Below are positions 46,505 to 55,452 of a stretch of DNA of 64,000 nt, piece by piece (positions within the stretch are counted from its first letter, which is position 1; each line of letters starts with the position of its first letter). Both the position numbers and the translations under genes were made by a program. The stretch is from Alentia gelatinosa. Lineage: Eukaryota; Annelida; Polychaeta; Phyllodocida; Polynoidae. The notes beneath the pieces were generated by a model. That model did not search any database. It was given only the letters and a program-made list of their open reading frames with translations, and was not told where the DNA came from. The stretch is from NCBI GenBank assembly GCA_950022655.1, contig OX465583.1, positions 63,826,306 to 63,890,305 of the forward strand. Direction: 5' to 3'.

Positions 46505-47640
46505 TGATCCTACAATTCTCTGGATCTACCTGCTGATTTATAGATATTGTCAATTAATTATCAATAAAAACAGATTCATCTTGATTAATTCCAATTCTAA
46601 ATAAATAAGTTTAATGTTTTGTCCAGTTTATCCAATTTTAATAGGTAAAAATGACAATTTATATTTGCTTGATTTTGAGAATAGGAAATTAACTTAAAAA
46701 TTCAGTTCTAAAAACAAATATGTGCGGTGGTCAATACTTTTTAATGTTAAAGTTTAATTCTAAGATGAAGGCATATCAAACAAATCGGCTTGAATATTAA
46801 AACCCATGTATTTTTCGTGAAAATTTAATATGATGATCTCTAGGTATATTACGCTGGTTCCCGGGGTATCCGCTAGGGGACTCGGCGGAGATATACCACC
46901 TAGGTAGCCAGCGGCGTACACAGGCGGAACCCAGCCCACAATTCATGGTGGTGCCACCTAGTGATTTTTAGATATTGTCAATTATCAGTCAAAACTGGTT
47001 CCTTCTGATTCATTCTCATTTTAATTGGAATGTACTGAGAAATACCACGATAGATGAGTTCAAAACCGCAGTGGACTCACTAACATTCCAGCATATAGTC
47101 ACCGGTTTTAAATTACATCTATCATTATCATTCATTCATCCCTTTAAGGCTCTGATCTCGATGTAATCAAATCCAGAGTCAGCGTGTTGATAGCATAGGA
47201 ATCCGACATTGTATCTGAAAAACTCGGCTGCGTCCCAAAGATGCATTTTCTAAATAAAAAAAAAAGAATTTTTTTTTTCAAATCTTTAAAAAGACAAGGA
47301 TAGTGACACATGGATTTTAAAAATTAAATATGTAGAACTAAACCACTGGTACTGTAACCTGGATACAGATTTATGTATTCACTGGAAGTATTTTCCAGGA
47401 AAGAAGTGAATGAAGCACATTTAACAATATTTTACATACTATATTCTGTGAAAGTTTGAAGAAACCCACATGGGCTTTATGCTGTGAACAAAATTAATAA
47501 TTTCTATACATTCTACTATATCGTGATGTTGATCTCCAAATCAAAACCAGCATGGTGACCCCCATTTAGCTGGGTTTATTTACATCTATCACGGGTTTCA
47601 CTTTTCAAGGTATATTGTTTAAAATGCCTTTAAAAAATGA
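46505..47640. repeat. Mosaic of fragments of the dispersed element related to the tandem unit
   Basis: Pieces in both orientations match 49641-50092: GATATTGTCAATTA with TTTTGTCCAGTTTATCC (46540-46640, reverse), TTAAAACCCATGT and TATGATGATCTC (46797-46845, forward), GGTGCCACCTAGTGATTTT (46950-46980, reverse) and 47340-47580 (reverse). Confidence 0.5.
46853..46935. mobile_element. GCTGGTTCC mini-TIR element, copy 1 (83 bp)
   Basis: Ends GCTGGTTCC and GGAACCCAGC. It interrupts the dispersed element that continues on both sides. Confidence 0.6.
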
Positions 47641-47664
47641 AGTCTACGTCCCAGTCCATGAAAT

Positions 47665-47693
47665 CAAAGAGCTGTAACTTGTACAGCTCTATG
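47665..47693. repeat. 29-bp palindromic micro-insertion with 7-bp duplication
   Basis: CAAAGAGCTGTA and TACAGCTCTATG form the arms with one mismatch. ATGAAAT is directly repeated on both sides (47658-47664, 47694-47700). Confidence 0.85.
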
Positions 47694-47765
47694 ATGAAAT
47701 GAATAACGCTGGTTCCCTGGTCATTCGCTGCAGAATTTGTGGTAGCAGTTGAGGCGAGAAAGTAC

Positions 47766-47822
47766 GCTGGTTCCGCCCGGTCATCCGTATGGAGCAAGCG
47801 GCGATCACAGGCGGAACCCAGC
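47766..47822. mobile_element. GCTGGTTCC mini-TIR element, copy 2 (57 bp)
   Basis: Ends GCTGGTTCCG and CGGAACCCAGC. The 9-bp GCGAGAAAG occurs 3 bp outside each end (47754-47762, 47826-47834), so a few terminal bases may belong to the element. A lone GCTGGTTCC end lies at 47708. Confidence 0.65.
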
Positions 47823-47843
47823 CAAGCGAGAAAGCAGCCTGGT

Positions 47844-48327
47844 ATTCTCCGCTCTGGCTGGACACTTCCGGTTCAAAGTACCCTCCAAATCATGCAAATT
47901 CACCTGACAACGGATCAATCCGTTATCTTTGCTGGTGAATACAAAGTTTAAAATGGCAAAAAACTATACTAACCGACCTTCTCCTGTGAATTTTGTACAT
48001 GAAATAGTTTAAATGGGTTTATTTACATTATTCAGACATGATTTAAACGTGCCTGCTCGAAGAAAATCGGTTGTTTTGACGATTTGTTGACATCGCGTTC
48101 GGAGGTTAAACTGAAGCCATCACATATTCATTTGATCTGAAACTGCAAGGATCATCTGGTTTTGTTGAGGGAAAGGCAGGCGAATCACTTAACACATCCC
48201 TACATGTTGAATAATACCAGAAATGAATGTTTGAGTTCGCCATAGGCTTAGCACTGTGTAGGTGCCTTGCCAAGATGGCCGCGACAGGGGTTCGTAGCGC
48301 CACCTACTTCCAGGCCGGATCAGAGAA
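47844..48327 (-). mobile_element. TTCGCC-type MITE, copy 3 (484 bp, reverse)
   Basis: Reverse of copies 1 and 2 along its whole length, with diverged ends (TTCTCCGCTCTGG and GATCAGAGAA). Same length as copy 2. Flanked by AT. Confidence 0.8.
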
Positions 48328-48346
48328 TAGTGGTAGACCATTAAAT

Positions 48347-48374
48347 CATAGAGCTGTCTAGTTACAGCTCTATG
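48347..48374. repeat. 28-bp palindromic micro-insertion with 7-bp duplication
   Basis: CATAGAGCTGT and its exact inverse enclose CTAGTT. ATTAAAT is directly repeated on both sides (48340-48346, 48375-48381). Confidence 0.88.
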
Positions 48375-48381
48375 ATTAAAT

Positions 48382-49640
48382 GTACCGGATCATCATTGGC
48401 AAACTTTATCAATAAAAAAATTATTTTTTTAGAATCTGTTTTTTTCCCCAGGAAGGATTCCGTAAAACATCAGTCTAACAGTACAACGCCATATGGAAAA
48501 GATATAATTTCTTAGTTTTCCTGATATCAATTTCTTCTATCAGGTTGAGGCTTTAGTTTTCTTGAGATTAATTGTTGTATATATGCTGAACAGTCATACC
48601 GCTGCCAGGGGTGTACTAAAAATTTGTTTCGTATTAAGAGTACTTCATAACAAGGATTTTTTTCGTGATGTCAATGAATCAGGAGGGGAAATCTACCAAA
48701 TATCAATTGAAATGTTTTTTGTCAAACTAATATCGTAAAAGTTTAAATTAAAAAGAAATCATTAATCTACGCCAGTAATAGTCAAATAAGTAAACCCCGT
48801 TTGAATATATAAAGAGCAATAGTGAACCTGTTCCACAGTTGGAACAGCAAATTTACGTCCACAAAACTTTTGGAGACACAGAACACCGTTGCTGAAGCTT
48901 GAGGGTCATCAGATTAAAATATGTTCTTTTGCTCTTTATCGCGACTGCCGATGTGTAGTATAATAAAGTAATACTCCGATTAAGGGGACAAATTGCTTGG
49001 AAAGGAAATTCTTCCCTCTATCAAGTTTTTATTTCAACCCCGAATAAGGAACACCCCTTAAAGGCAAATGCGGGTAGGTATCGCTGCTCCCCCTGTTGCT
49101 ACTCAGTTTACACTGGTGCTACCATCTGGTATCATGAAAATGTAGCAGTATCAAATAGACACCAATAGTTAAGCACTTATCTTTTTAGATGGCCTTCCCA
49201 TAGAAATTAGCATGGTGACATAGTATATTTTTAGCATTTCACATTTGTAGATGTTCCCAACTATCATAATCCAGAATTATTTGAAGATACCAATAGAACA
49301 TCAGTGCCATTTAGCAACAAAGTCAAAATATTGCATTTTCTCATAGACACCAATAGTTAAGCACTAACATTTTCAGATGGCCTTCTAATAGAAGTTAGCA
49401 TGGTGACATGCCTTTTTTTTATTTTCTATTTGCTGATATATGAAACTTATATTATCCTGAGTTATTTGAAAACCCCAATAGAATTTAGAAATCACCCAAC
49501 TACCAGCAAATGTCTTTCAACGGGAACCACAATACCGTTATTAAAGTACTACTTCTGTTTGTTTGCTAGAGCATCTAGTACCTAAATTCAATGCCCAATA
49601 CTAGAAGATCCACAGCGAAGTAGTGGGTTTTATCCAGTGA
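48382..49640. other. Non-coding stretch with internal repeats
   Basis: No supported gene. A pogo-like fragment lies at 48970-49070. A ~190-bp segment near 49155-49240 recurs imperfectly at 49340-49440 (CACCAATAGTTAAGCAC...GATGGCCTTC). Confidence 0.5.
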
Positions 49641-50092
49641 TTAAAGGCATATTGGACAAACCACCTTCAAAATTAAAACCCAAGTCATTTTCCTGAAACT
49701 TGATATATGATGATCTCCAAGTGTTATAGAATGCATAGCTAATTAAAAAAATATGGGATCACCATGCTAGATTTTGATTTAGAGATTAATATTATCTTAT
49801 AATAGAATATATAGAAATTCTAATAAGTTATTTTTCATACAGTAAAAACCCATGTCATTTTCTTGAAGGAATTGAAGAAAGCTATACTTTTCAGTACATT
49901 TCTTATATAAATCAAGGCAATGTTAATTGACCTATTTAACTCATGGGGATAAACTGGACAAAATGTTAGATTTACTCGTTTGGTATCTAATGGAATGAAT
50001 CACGAGGAACCAGGTGTGAATGATAATTGACACTGTTTGAAAATCACCAAGTGGCGCCACCGTAAATTGTAGGATCTGCCTTTAAAGCTGAT
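49641..50092 (+). mobile_element. Dispersed element related to the tandem unit, copy B (452 bp)
   Basis: Ends TTAAAGGCATATTGG and GGATCTGCCTTTAA form a short inverted repeat. Internal blocks (AAAATTAAAACCC, GATGATCTCCAAGTG, GGGATCACCATGCTAG, AAAATCACCAAGTGGCG) match the tandem unit and copies at 36650 and 46505. Confidence 0.6.
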
Positions 50093-51340
50093 GTTACGAT
50101 CAAATTCATGCAAATAATACAATCTACCAGTAAACACATTAAGATGCAAGAATATCTTGATAAGTATAGATACTATATATTTGATACAATTTCCTTTATT
50201 TTCCGGAATTTACATCGAATGTTTTCACTGCCCTTGGTCAAATCTTGATTACAAAATCCTCAACAGCAATACGTTATAAAGTAAACACAGAAAACAACAT
50301 TTTCAAGCATGTTTTCTTTTATTAAGAACTGATGTTTGCACAGTAAATATACCTGTGTGTATATAATTATGCTGATCTGGGAAAATTTGCATTTTTTCAA
50401 TGAAAATATCGTCGAGAATAACACCCTTTTCATTAAATAGCCTAACAGGACTCTGTAAATTACATAGTCACTTACATGTTGCCCGTGTACATACATATGA
50501 TGCGATAATTCATTTGATTATCAGATTATGAGAATATATGATGATGGTCTGCTGCCAGGTCAACAATTCCACTCTCAATAACCTCTAATTTGTTCAAAAC
50601 TTCATAACTGCGCACGGTTCTCTTCTCGCTAACTCATAGATTGGCCTTTCATATCTCAGAGAATATTTTACCATGAATTCATCAGTTCTTAAATATAATA
50701 CAGGTGCAACTTCCATGCCTGAACATTACTTCTTCTTCTTCATATTATAAAATCGAATTCATTTAGTATGTGGTGACTGACCTGTGAACTTTACATCAGA
50801 AAAAAAAAGTTACCAACGCAAAGCTGTACAGGAAAGTAAACAAAAATAAGCACAGGAAAGCAGGACAGTCAAATATATATACTCGTTCCAACTCATGGCA
50901 AGAAAGAAAACTACCAAGACAATCAAGAAACCATATTAGAGGCCATTGGAAAATCATCTTCATTACATCTTCATCAAAAATATCTCTCGATTCTTTAGCC
51001 TAGAGATTTTTAGCCACAAGAGCACAGAATGCAGCTATTGCACCTTGGGATTTCTCCAGAGTATACATGTTCAAACAACTAGTACGGTACTGCACGCCAG
51101 ATGTAGTAAACTTAGTTGAACCTATGCTTTGCGACTTAGGAGCAGGAGGTACTTAAAGTGTGATTTTATTATGAACTAACTACTTGGCGCGTCTATTGCT
51201 GACGAAAATAGGAAGAAGCATACGTGACGATCTTAAATACAGCCTGTTTGGTAATTGTCTATGCGTACTACCATTTTCTCATTTGAATTATGCTGCATTG
51301 CTTCATTCACACGCATCACACTCTCTTACCTCATGAAGAG
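50093..51340. other. Non-coding stretch
   Basis: AT-rich. I see no convincing exon or repeat here. Confidence 0.5.
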
Positions 51341-51476
51341 AACAATTATCTCACCCCTGCTACTTTTTCCCGATAGACTTAACATTGGGAACTCGTACTC
51401 AATGCCCATGGAGTATTTAGAAAAAAATACGCAATAGGAGATGATGTCACAAATATTAGCCAATGAATCAATGTGA

Positions 51477-51635
51477 GGGGTGAGATAAATTCAGAAACCT
51501 ATTCAAGTCTAGGGTCAGAGCTTGGTCCCATCTCGTTTGAATCGCTATGTAATTCGCGCAGCTTCGCCTTGTGAATTACAACGCTATTCAAACTTTATGG
51601 GATACGAGCTCTGACCGTAAACTTTTATAGGTTTC
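51477..51635. repeat. Foldback element, copy 2 (after GGGGTGAGATAAA)
   Basis: Arms pair over ~70 bp: GAAACCTAT with ATAGGTTTC, GGTCAGAGCT with AGCTCTGACC, and TTTGAAT with ATTCAAA. The loop carries CAGCTTCGCC. A TTATCTCACCCC motif (near 51347), inverse of the leader, starts a ~130-bp preceding segment that also occurs before copy 1. Confidence 0.75.
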
Positions 51636-53657
51636 CTCTATAGAATCTGATGCTTACCCGCTTCACTAGAGGACCGAACTGCACTGGTACCCAGGAATCA
51701 AGAGCAGTACTAACCGGGAATCAGTATAATATGGCCAGAGATTAACCACTCTTAGTCTATCATGAGAAAACAGAAACTTCAATAAATTTCACATTTCGTG
51801 CTTAAAAATCTTTTCAGGCCCATGTAAACGGGGCGTTTCATTATTATTATTATTATCATCAACTATTAATTAATTATTAATCTTGGATGAACTGTCCAGA
51901 GGAACGTGTTACCGGTGGAAACCCCTTATACCTGTGTTACCATGTTATAATTGAAATGGGAGTATTATATGTGAAACAAGGTTTATGAACAAGTAGTCGA
52001 CATAGTTAATTATTCTCTTGACTTTGTTGATCCAAGTCTCCTTCATGACAGAATACTGGTTGAAGTGATTATCTACATTGTAAGATATATAAAATACCCT
52101 AAAACACAGAATGTTTGAAAACAAGCAGACATAGCTGTCCGTGTGTTGTGGAAGAGCGAGATGCAAACTCAACTGTCGAGTGAACTTGGCAGGTCTCCAC
52201 TACATATGCTCCTAACGTAAAAAGGAACTACTGTACTTTATTTACATCCGTTTTGTCGTAATTAAGTCGTCTAATTATCCATGCAACTGCGACCATATCT
52301 CGCTGATTAACAAATCAAGATAACAATAGAAGAGATCCTCGCAACTGAATAGAGAGGAAAAATATACTTTCGACTTGACGTGTACATCAGTTCAAGTATC
52401 TAGTCGAGACCTTCCCTATGCCTCACAATACAATGCAAACACAGGTTGCTTCAGCTTGGCCTCTTTGTTTCTGTATCGGACTACTATTATTATTATTATT
52501 ACTCTGTTCCTGCTTGTTACGGGAAGGAAAACTCTAAAAAGACAAAGATTTCAAGTTGATCGTCCATTTTCCAGACACCCACTCACACACAAGCGATCCA
52601 CGGGGAGCTAACTGTGCAGAGTTCCCATCAGCTGTAGTATCCTGACTCGCGAGCGAATGGTCTTGCGTTGCCAGCAATGTGAAAAGGTAAAGTTATGAGG
52701 AATATACAAGGATATGAGGATACTTCACAATCAAAATAGCACAGAAAACTCCAGTCTGTGGCTATTTTTTCCTCCCCCAGTGGTGTATTCCAATTTTTTC
52801 TGATAAATACATACATATATATATATATATATTATTTTTGTCGTGTTCACAGGAGGGGCCATCTTCGCAGTGATCAGCATTTTTGGCCTTAACTTGAAAA
52901 ACTTGAGACGGTTTCTGTAAAAAGTCAACTTCGCGACTAGATAGCCACGCTACATGTATATTGACTATGTGACGATGATGATGACGATGATGATGATGAT
53001 TAAAGGATCTCCAGGAACTCCGACGCGCTACGGTTCAGGCACACGGGGTTGGAGATTGGCTAATCGTGCACAACAGCGTTACAGGTCACCACAGGACATC
53101 TTCTTCCAGCAGTGCACACGGGTTCACCTTTGATCTAACGTCAATATCTACGGCGGCTGATCCATGCACCAGCACGTACACATCCGTATCTTCATCTCTC
53201 TCTCTCACTCCTCATCTTCTTCTTACTCAAAACGTACAACAAGCAGGCCCTCGCATTCACTCCCGGGGTTTCGTGTGAATAAACCTGACCTTTGTATGCA
53301 CATCCAGACACACACGCACGCACGCACACGCATGCACGCACGCAGAAGGGTACTCCGTAACTTCCACTCCCACGTAAAGAGACACATGTGGGGAAGGAGG
53401 AGGAGTGGGGAGTGTCAGTGGTGGCCAGTGGGAGGCAGGGCGGACGTCCGCCGCCCCACACCAGAGGCTGGATAACATTTGCAACATGCGGGATGAGTTT
53501 GTACGTCGTAACAGGTGAACAAAGTCCCTGAACCTCTGTGACAGGTGCGATGGATGGTGCCAAGATGATCATGTCAGAGGGGCCTGAAGTGGCTATTTGA
53601 TAATATAAGTATATAGATATATAATATATGTATATTTACGACAACAAACGGTTTGTG
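51636..53657. other. Non-coding stretch, in part probably ABHD17 3' UTR
   Basis: Contains (TA)n near 52815 and 53610, a GATGATGATG tract near 52975-53000 and a CACGCACG tract near 53310-53345. AATAAA on the minus strand near 52240 is a candidate polyadenylation signal. No supported exon. Confidence 0.45.
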
Positions 53658-54869
53658 TCACAGATGGGTAACAAGTATTTCTGACAATGATAATGAACTA
53701 GAGTCCGGAGAGTCACCTCCTGTGAGTCTCTCCTCCTTTTTCCTCCTCCCGGGTTCCGTCACAGCGGCGGTGGCCGGGATGGGGGTGGTTGCTGTTGTTG
53801 TTGTTGTTGTTGTATTCGTAGATATAGTAATGTCCATGACACTAGGGCGATAGGTAGAGGACGCGAACGCAGATTCTCCATTGACGGTGGCGCTGTCTGG
53901 TGGCGGCGAGTCACCGGCGAGCTGCTCCGTTGTGATTAGCGAGCTGCTCTTCTCCGACACGACCACCTCGATGAGGGCATCCTTACAGAGCAGCTCTCCA
54001 CTGGCCAGTGAGGGGCTTGTCACCGCCGAGTCGGCTGCTGACATCTCACTGGCGGCTGACGATGACGTGGCCGGCGACGTCTTGTGCGACGACTGGAAAT
54101 CTCCTGCCGACGAGATGCCACTGGTGTGACACTCGCTTGTTCCGGAGGAGCCTCCGTTGGCGGCAGCCATGAACTCACCGGCAACACTTGACGGCGGCAT
54201 GCTCCCCAGGGAGACATCCTCCTGCACGGGAGAGTTGCTTGCCAGCGACATGACGTTAGCCAGCGAGTCGGTCGACTTGGAGGCTGGCTCAGCGGTGGCA
54301 GCCGGCCACACGCTCACGCTGACGTTGGACGCCGAGGCACAGTCTCTGGGCATGGAGAGCCCATCGACAGACCCCGCTGAGTCACACGATGGCGAGACAG
54401 AGAGGTCCTCCGGCACGGAGACCTCGTCCAGGGAGAGCGGTGGTAGTGGCAGGTGCGAGGCGACGGCGGCGACAGCGGAGTCGTCCGCGTGGTCGTCGAC
54501 AGAGGGCGCCACGCGTGGGGATGCCGGCGATGGTGTTGCGTCAGACGTCAAGGGCTCGAGGATGGCGGCGGTTCTGATGACGTTCAGGGGGTCAGAGGAA
54601 GTCGAGGAGGGTTGGGGATAGTCGATGACAACAGAGTCCTCGCTGCTGATGGAAACACGCTCGGCAGGCGACGACTTGGCCTTGGACGGTTCCTCATCCA
54701 CCACCGGCTCGGCTCCGAAGGAAGTCTCAATGGTGGCAGCCTCAGCACTGAATGAGGTCTCAATTATAGCAGTCTCGCGTCCAATAGATGCCTCGATGTT
54801 GGCTATTTCCTCTGACAGGGATGCCCTGCCCTTGGTAAGAGAAGATCTTGCGCCCGGTCCAGCTGACCT
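53658..54869 (-). CDS. 403-codon Ser/Ala/Thr-rich open frame downstream of, and in frame with, ABHD17
   Basis: After the ABHD17 stop (TGA, 54894) there are seven codons, a second TGA (54870-54872), then 403 open codons in the same frame. Wobble positions are strongly G/C, giving coding-like codon use, while the flanks are AT-rich. There is no in-frame ATG for the first ~172 codons (first at about 54353), so it looks like a C-terminal extension or a non-first exon rather than an independent gene. Three 11-residue repeats of the form AxIExSxxxEx occupy 54705-54803. The rest is disordered and rich in Ser, Ala, Thr, Pro and Asp, with a Thr run encoded by ACA repeats and a basic RRKKEE patch near the end. 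No domain was recognised. Alternatives: translated by readthrough, reached by alternative splicing, or an untranslated GC-rich 3' UTR. Confidence 0.5.
   Translation of the reverse strand, partial: RSAGPGARSSLTKGRASLSEEIANIEASIGRETAIIETSFSAEAATIETSFGAEPVVDEEPSKAKSSPAERVSISSEDSVVIDYPQPSSTSSDPLNVIRTAAILEPLTSDATPSPASPRVAPSVDDHADDSAVAAVASHLPLPPLSLDEVSVPEDLSVSPSCDSAGSVDGLSMPRDCASASNVSVSVWPAATAEPASKSTDSLANVMSLASNSPVQEDVSLGSMPPSSVAGEFMAAANGGSSGTSECHTSGISSAGDFQSSHKTSPATSSSAASEMSAADSAVTSPSLASGELLCKDALIEVVVSEKSSSLITTEQLAGDSPPPDSATVNGESAFASSTYRPSVMDITISTNTTTTTTTATTPIPATAAVTEPGRRKKEERLTGGDSPDSSSLSLSEILVTHL
54705..54803 (-). repeat. Three 33-bp coding repeats (11 residues each)
   Basis: In frame they read ANIEASIGRET, AIIETSFSAEA and ATIETSFGAEP. 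The frame is preserved. Confidence 0.75.
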
Positions 54870-54893
54870 TCATACCCTAGTGTCCTCCTTATG

Positions 54894-55113
54894 TCAATTG
54901 AGCGCCAGTTCTACCCCTATGAACTGTTTCAAGCGCTCAAGATACTGTCCGTAGAGTTCTACATCGTTGTGTCCGGCCCCCTCTACCCAGAGAGGTTCGA
55001 CAGTCCGCGGACACCTCTCGTATATCGCCAGTCCGTGTGAAAAGTCTATCACTTCGTCCTCCGTCCCGTGGATGACGAGCACCGGCGATGTGATCTTAGG
55101 CACCTTGTCTATA
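54894..55113 (-). CDS. ABHD17: ABHD17 (alpha/beta hydrolase, protein depalmitoylase), last exon
   Basis: The acceptor TTGCAG at 55114 is followed by one base completing a split codon and then [49 protein letters not shown] and [11 protein letters not shown]. This is the conserved C-terminal part of ABHD17A/B/C, serine hydrolases that remove palmitate from membrane proteins such as Ras and PSD-95. The catalytic Asp (in GTED) and His (in GAGHND) are present; the nucleophile Ser and the Cys-rich N terminus lie in upstream exons not in this window. The length to the stop fits the family. The upstream intron contains a LINE and hAT-type MITE sequence. Confidence 0.93.
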
Positions 55114-55133
55114 CTGCAAGTACAAAAAAGAGG

Positions 55134-55402
55134 CAGGGATGTCAGTTGGGGTTACCAAAAATTGAGGAAATACATGTATTTTTCATGTTGGATTTTATGC
55201 ATGAGAGAGACTGAGAAAACATGGAAAACACATCATTATTCTCTGTGGAATAGGGCTTGAGTATGTGGGGAGGGTCGAACCACTGTTTATAGGTGTTAAT
55301 GAGGCCCAATATATTTTCTCTTTGTTCTACACAGGGAAAAAGACTTCAACTGAAAATGAAAACAAGGATTTCCTTAGAAAATAGGAAAACTGCCGTATCT
55401 GT
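55134..55402 (+). mobile_element. hAT-like MITE (CAGGGATGTC start) in the ABHD17 intron
   Basis: CAGGGATGTCAGTTGGGGT matches the start of 44338. The interior (GAACCACTGTTTAT, GGATTTCCTTAG) also matches 60651-60920. The right end is degenerate. Confidence 0.6.
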
Positions 55403-55452
55403 GAAGGGAATGGAACATACATGTATTAGCATCATGTTCTATAACTCTGCAC

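Noticed and set aside
53192..53572. 126-codon minus-strand frame with a Cys/Val/Arg run
   Set aside because: Built on the CACGCACG microsatellite downstream of ABHD17.
53881..54755. Plus-strand and other-phase frames up to 154 codons opposite the ABHD17-downstream frame
   Set aside because: GC-rich sequence lowers stop frequency; these are much shorter than the 403-codon frame and lack its codon pattern. This also shows that GC content explains part of that frame's length.
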